DNA of 12,883 nucleotides from assembly GCA_964349415.1 (NCBI GenBank), contig CAYGGJ010000025.1, forward strand, positions 1 through 12,883, given 5' to 3'. Below the pieces are notes generated by a model. The model searched no databases and was not told where the DNA came from. It was given only the letters and a program-made list of their open reading frames with translations. The position numbers were made by a program, and so were the translations under genes. This document shows positions 12,850 to 12,883 of this stretch, in pieces (positions within the stretch are counted from its first letter, which is position 1; every line of letters starts with the position of its first letter). This DNA comes from 2-01-FULL-40-42 sp964349415. Its GTDB lineage: Bacteria; Patescibacteriota; Microgenomatia; UBA1406; GWC2-37-13.

Positions 12850-12883
12850 ATGAAAAATAAAATTCTCGGAATAGAAGTAGGAA
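12850..12883 (+). CDS. Start of an unidentified gene, cut by the window edge
   Basis: ATG followed by codons for KNKILGIEVG up to the last base. TAAAAT at 12834-12839 lies ten bases upstream and could give a very short leader, in line with other genes here. The ILGIEVG start resembles the first strand of actin-fold ATPases such as PilM or FtsA (GxDxG), which would fit beside mreB and a prepilin peptidase, but eleven codons are too few to decide. Confidence 0.4.
   Translation, partial: MKNKILGIEVG

Overview
The window looks like chromosomal DNA from a small-genome bacterium, most likely a Candidate Phyla Radiation (Patescibacteria) lineage such as Microgenomates. This is inferred from gene content and style, not from a marker gene: single-gene transcription units, gaps of 0-60 bp, tRNA genes without an encoded CCA, few Shine-Dalgarno sites, and many start codons a few bases after a -10 hexamer, which implies leaderless mRNAs. 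No phage, transposase or CRISPR array is visible.

Layout. 1-636: the 3' part of tRNA-Gln(CTG), followed three bases later by a membrane methyltransferase of the isoprenylcysteine/phospholipid type. 637-2309: a strong promoter, a GT4 glycosyltransferase and a small GIY-YIG protein. 2284-3621 (minus): a two-domain protein joining an S-adenosylmethionine-decarboxylase-like domain to a nicotianamine-synthase-like domain. 3622-3831: a divergent intergenic region with a leftward terminator that neither flanking gene explains and a 27-codon ORF ending at it. 3832-7737 (plus): a cyanophycin-synthetase-like ATP-grasp ligase, an M16 zinc protease, a prepilin peptidase and a long nucleoside diphosphate kinase, most with their own start-proximal promoter. 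7739-9259 (minus): an exported M23 peptidase. 9387-9615: a promoter and a tRNA-Arg(CCT) lying between the two halves of another tRNA-like sequence, one half of which is split by a palindromic element. 9615-10316: a sortase. 10317-11513 (minus): a membrane-anchored PEGA/beta-propeller protein. 11598-12608: an MreB-like actin homologue with an altered phosphate-2 motif. 12609-12883: AT-rich DNA and the first codons of another gene.

How the genes fit together. Much of the window concerns the cell envelope and surface: glycosyl transfer, membrane-protein methylation, prepilin processing, sortase, murein hydrolase, PEGA protein and MreB. The metabolic outliers are the SpeD-NAS fusion, the stand-alone ATP-grasp enzyme and NDK.

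Most notable: (1) the decarboxylase/nicotianamine-synthase fusion, a candidate undescribed route to a polyamine- or metallophore-like compound; (2) the MreB with Asp to Asn in its nucleotide site; (3) the nested tRNA arrangement at 9404-9609; (4) two places where a tRNA or tRNA-like 3' end lies 3-5 bases before the start codon of a membrane protein, beside a general leaderless layout.
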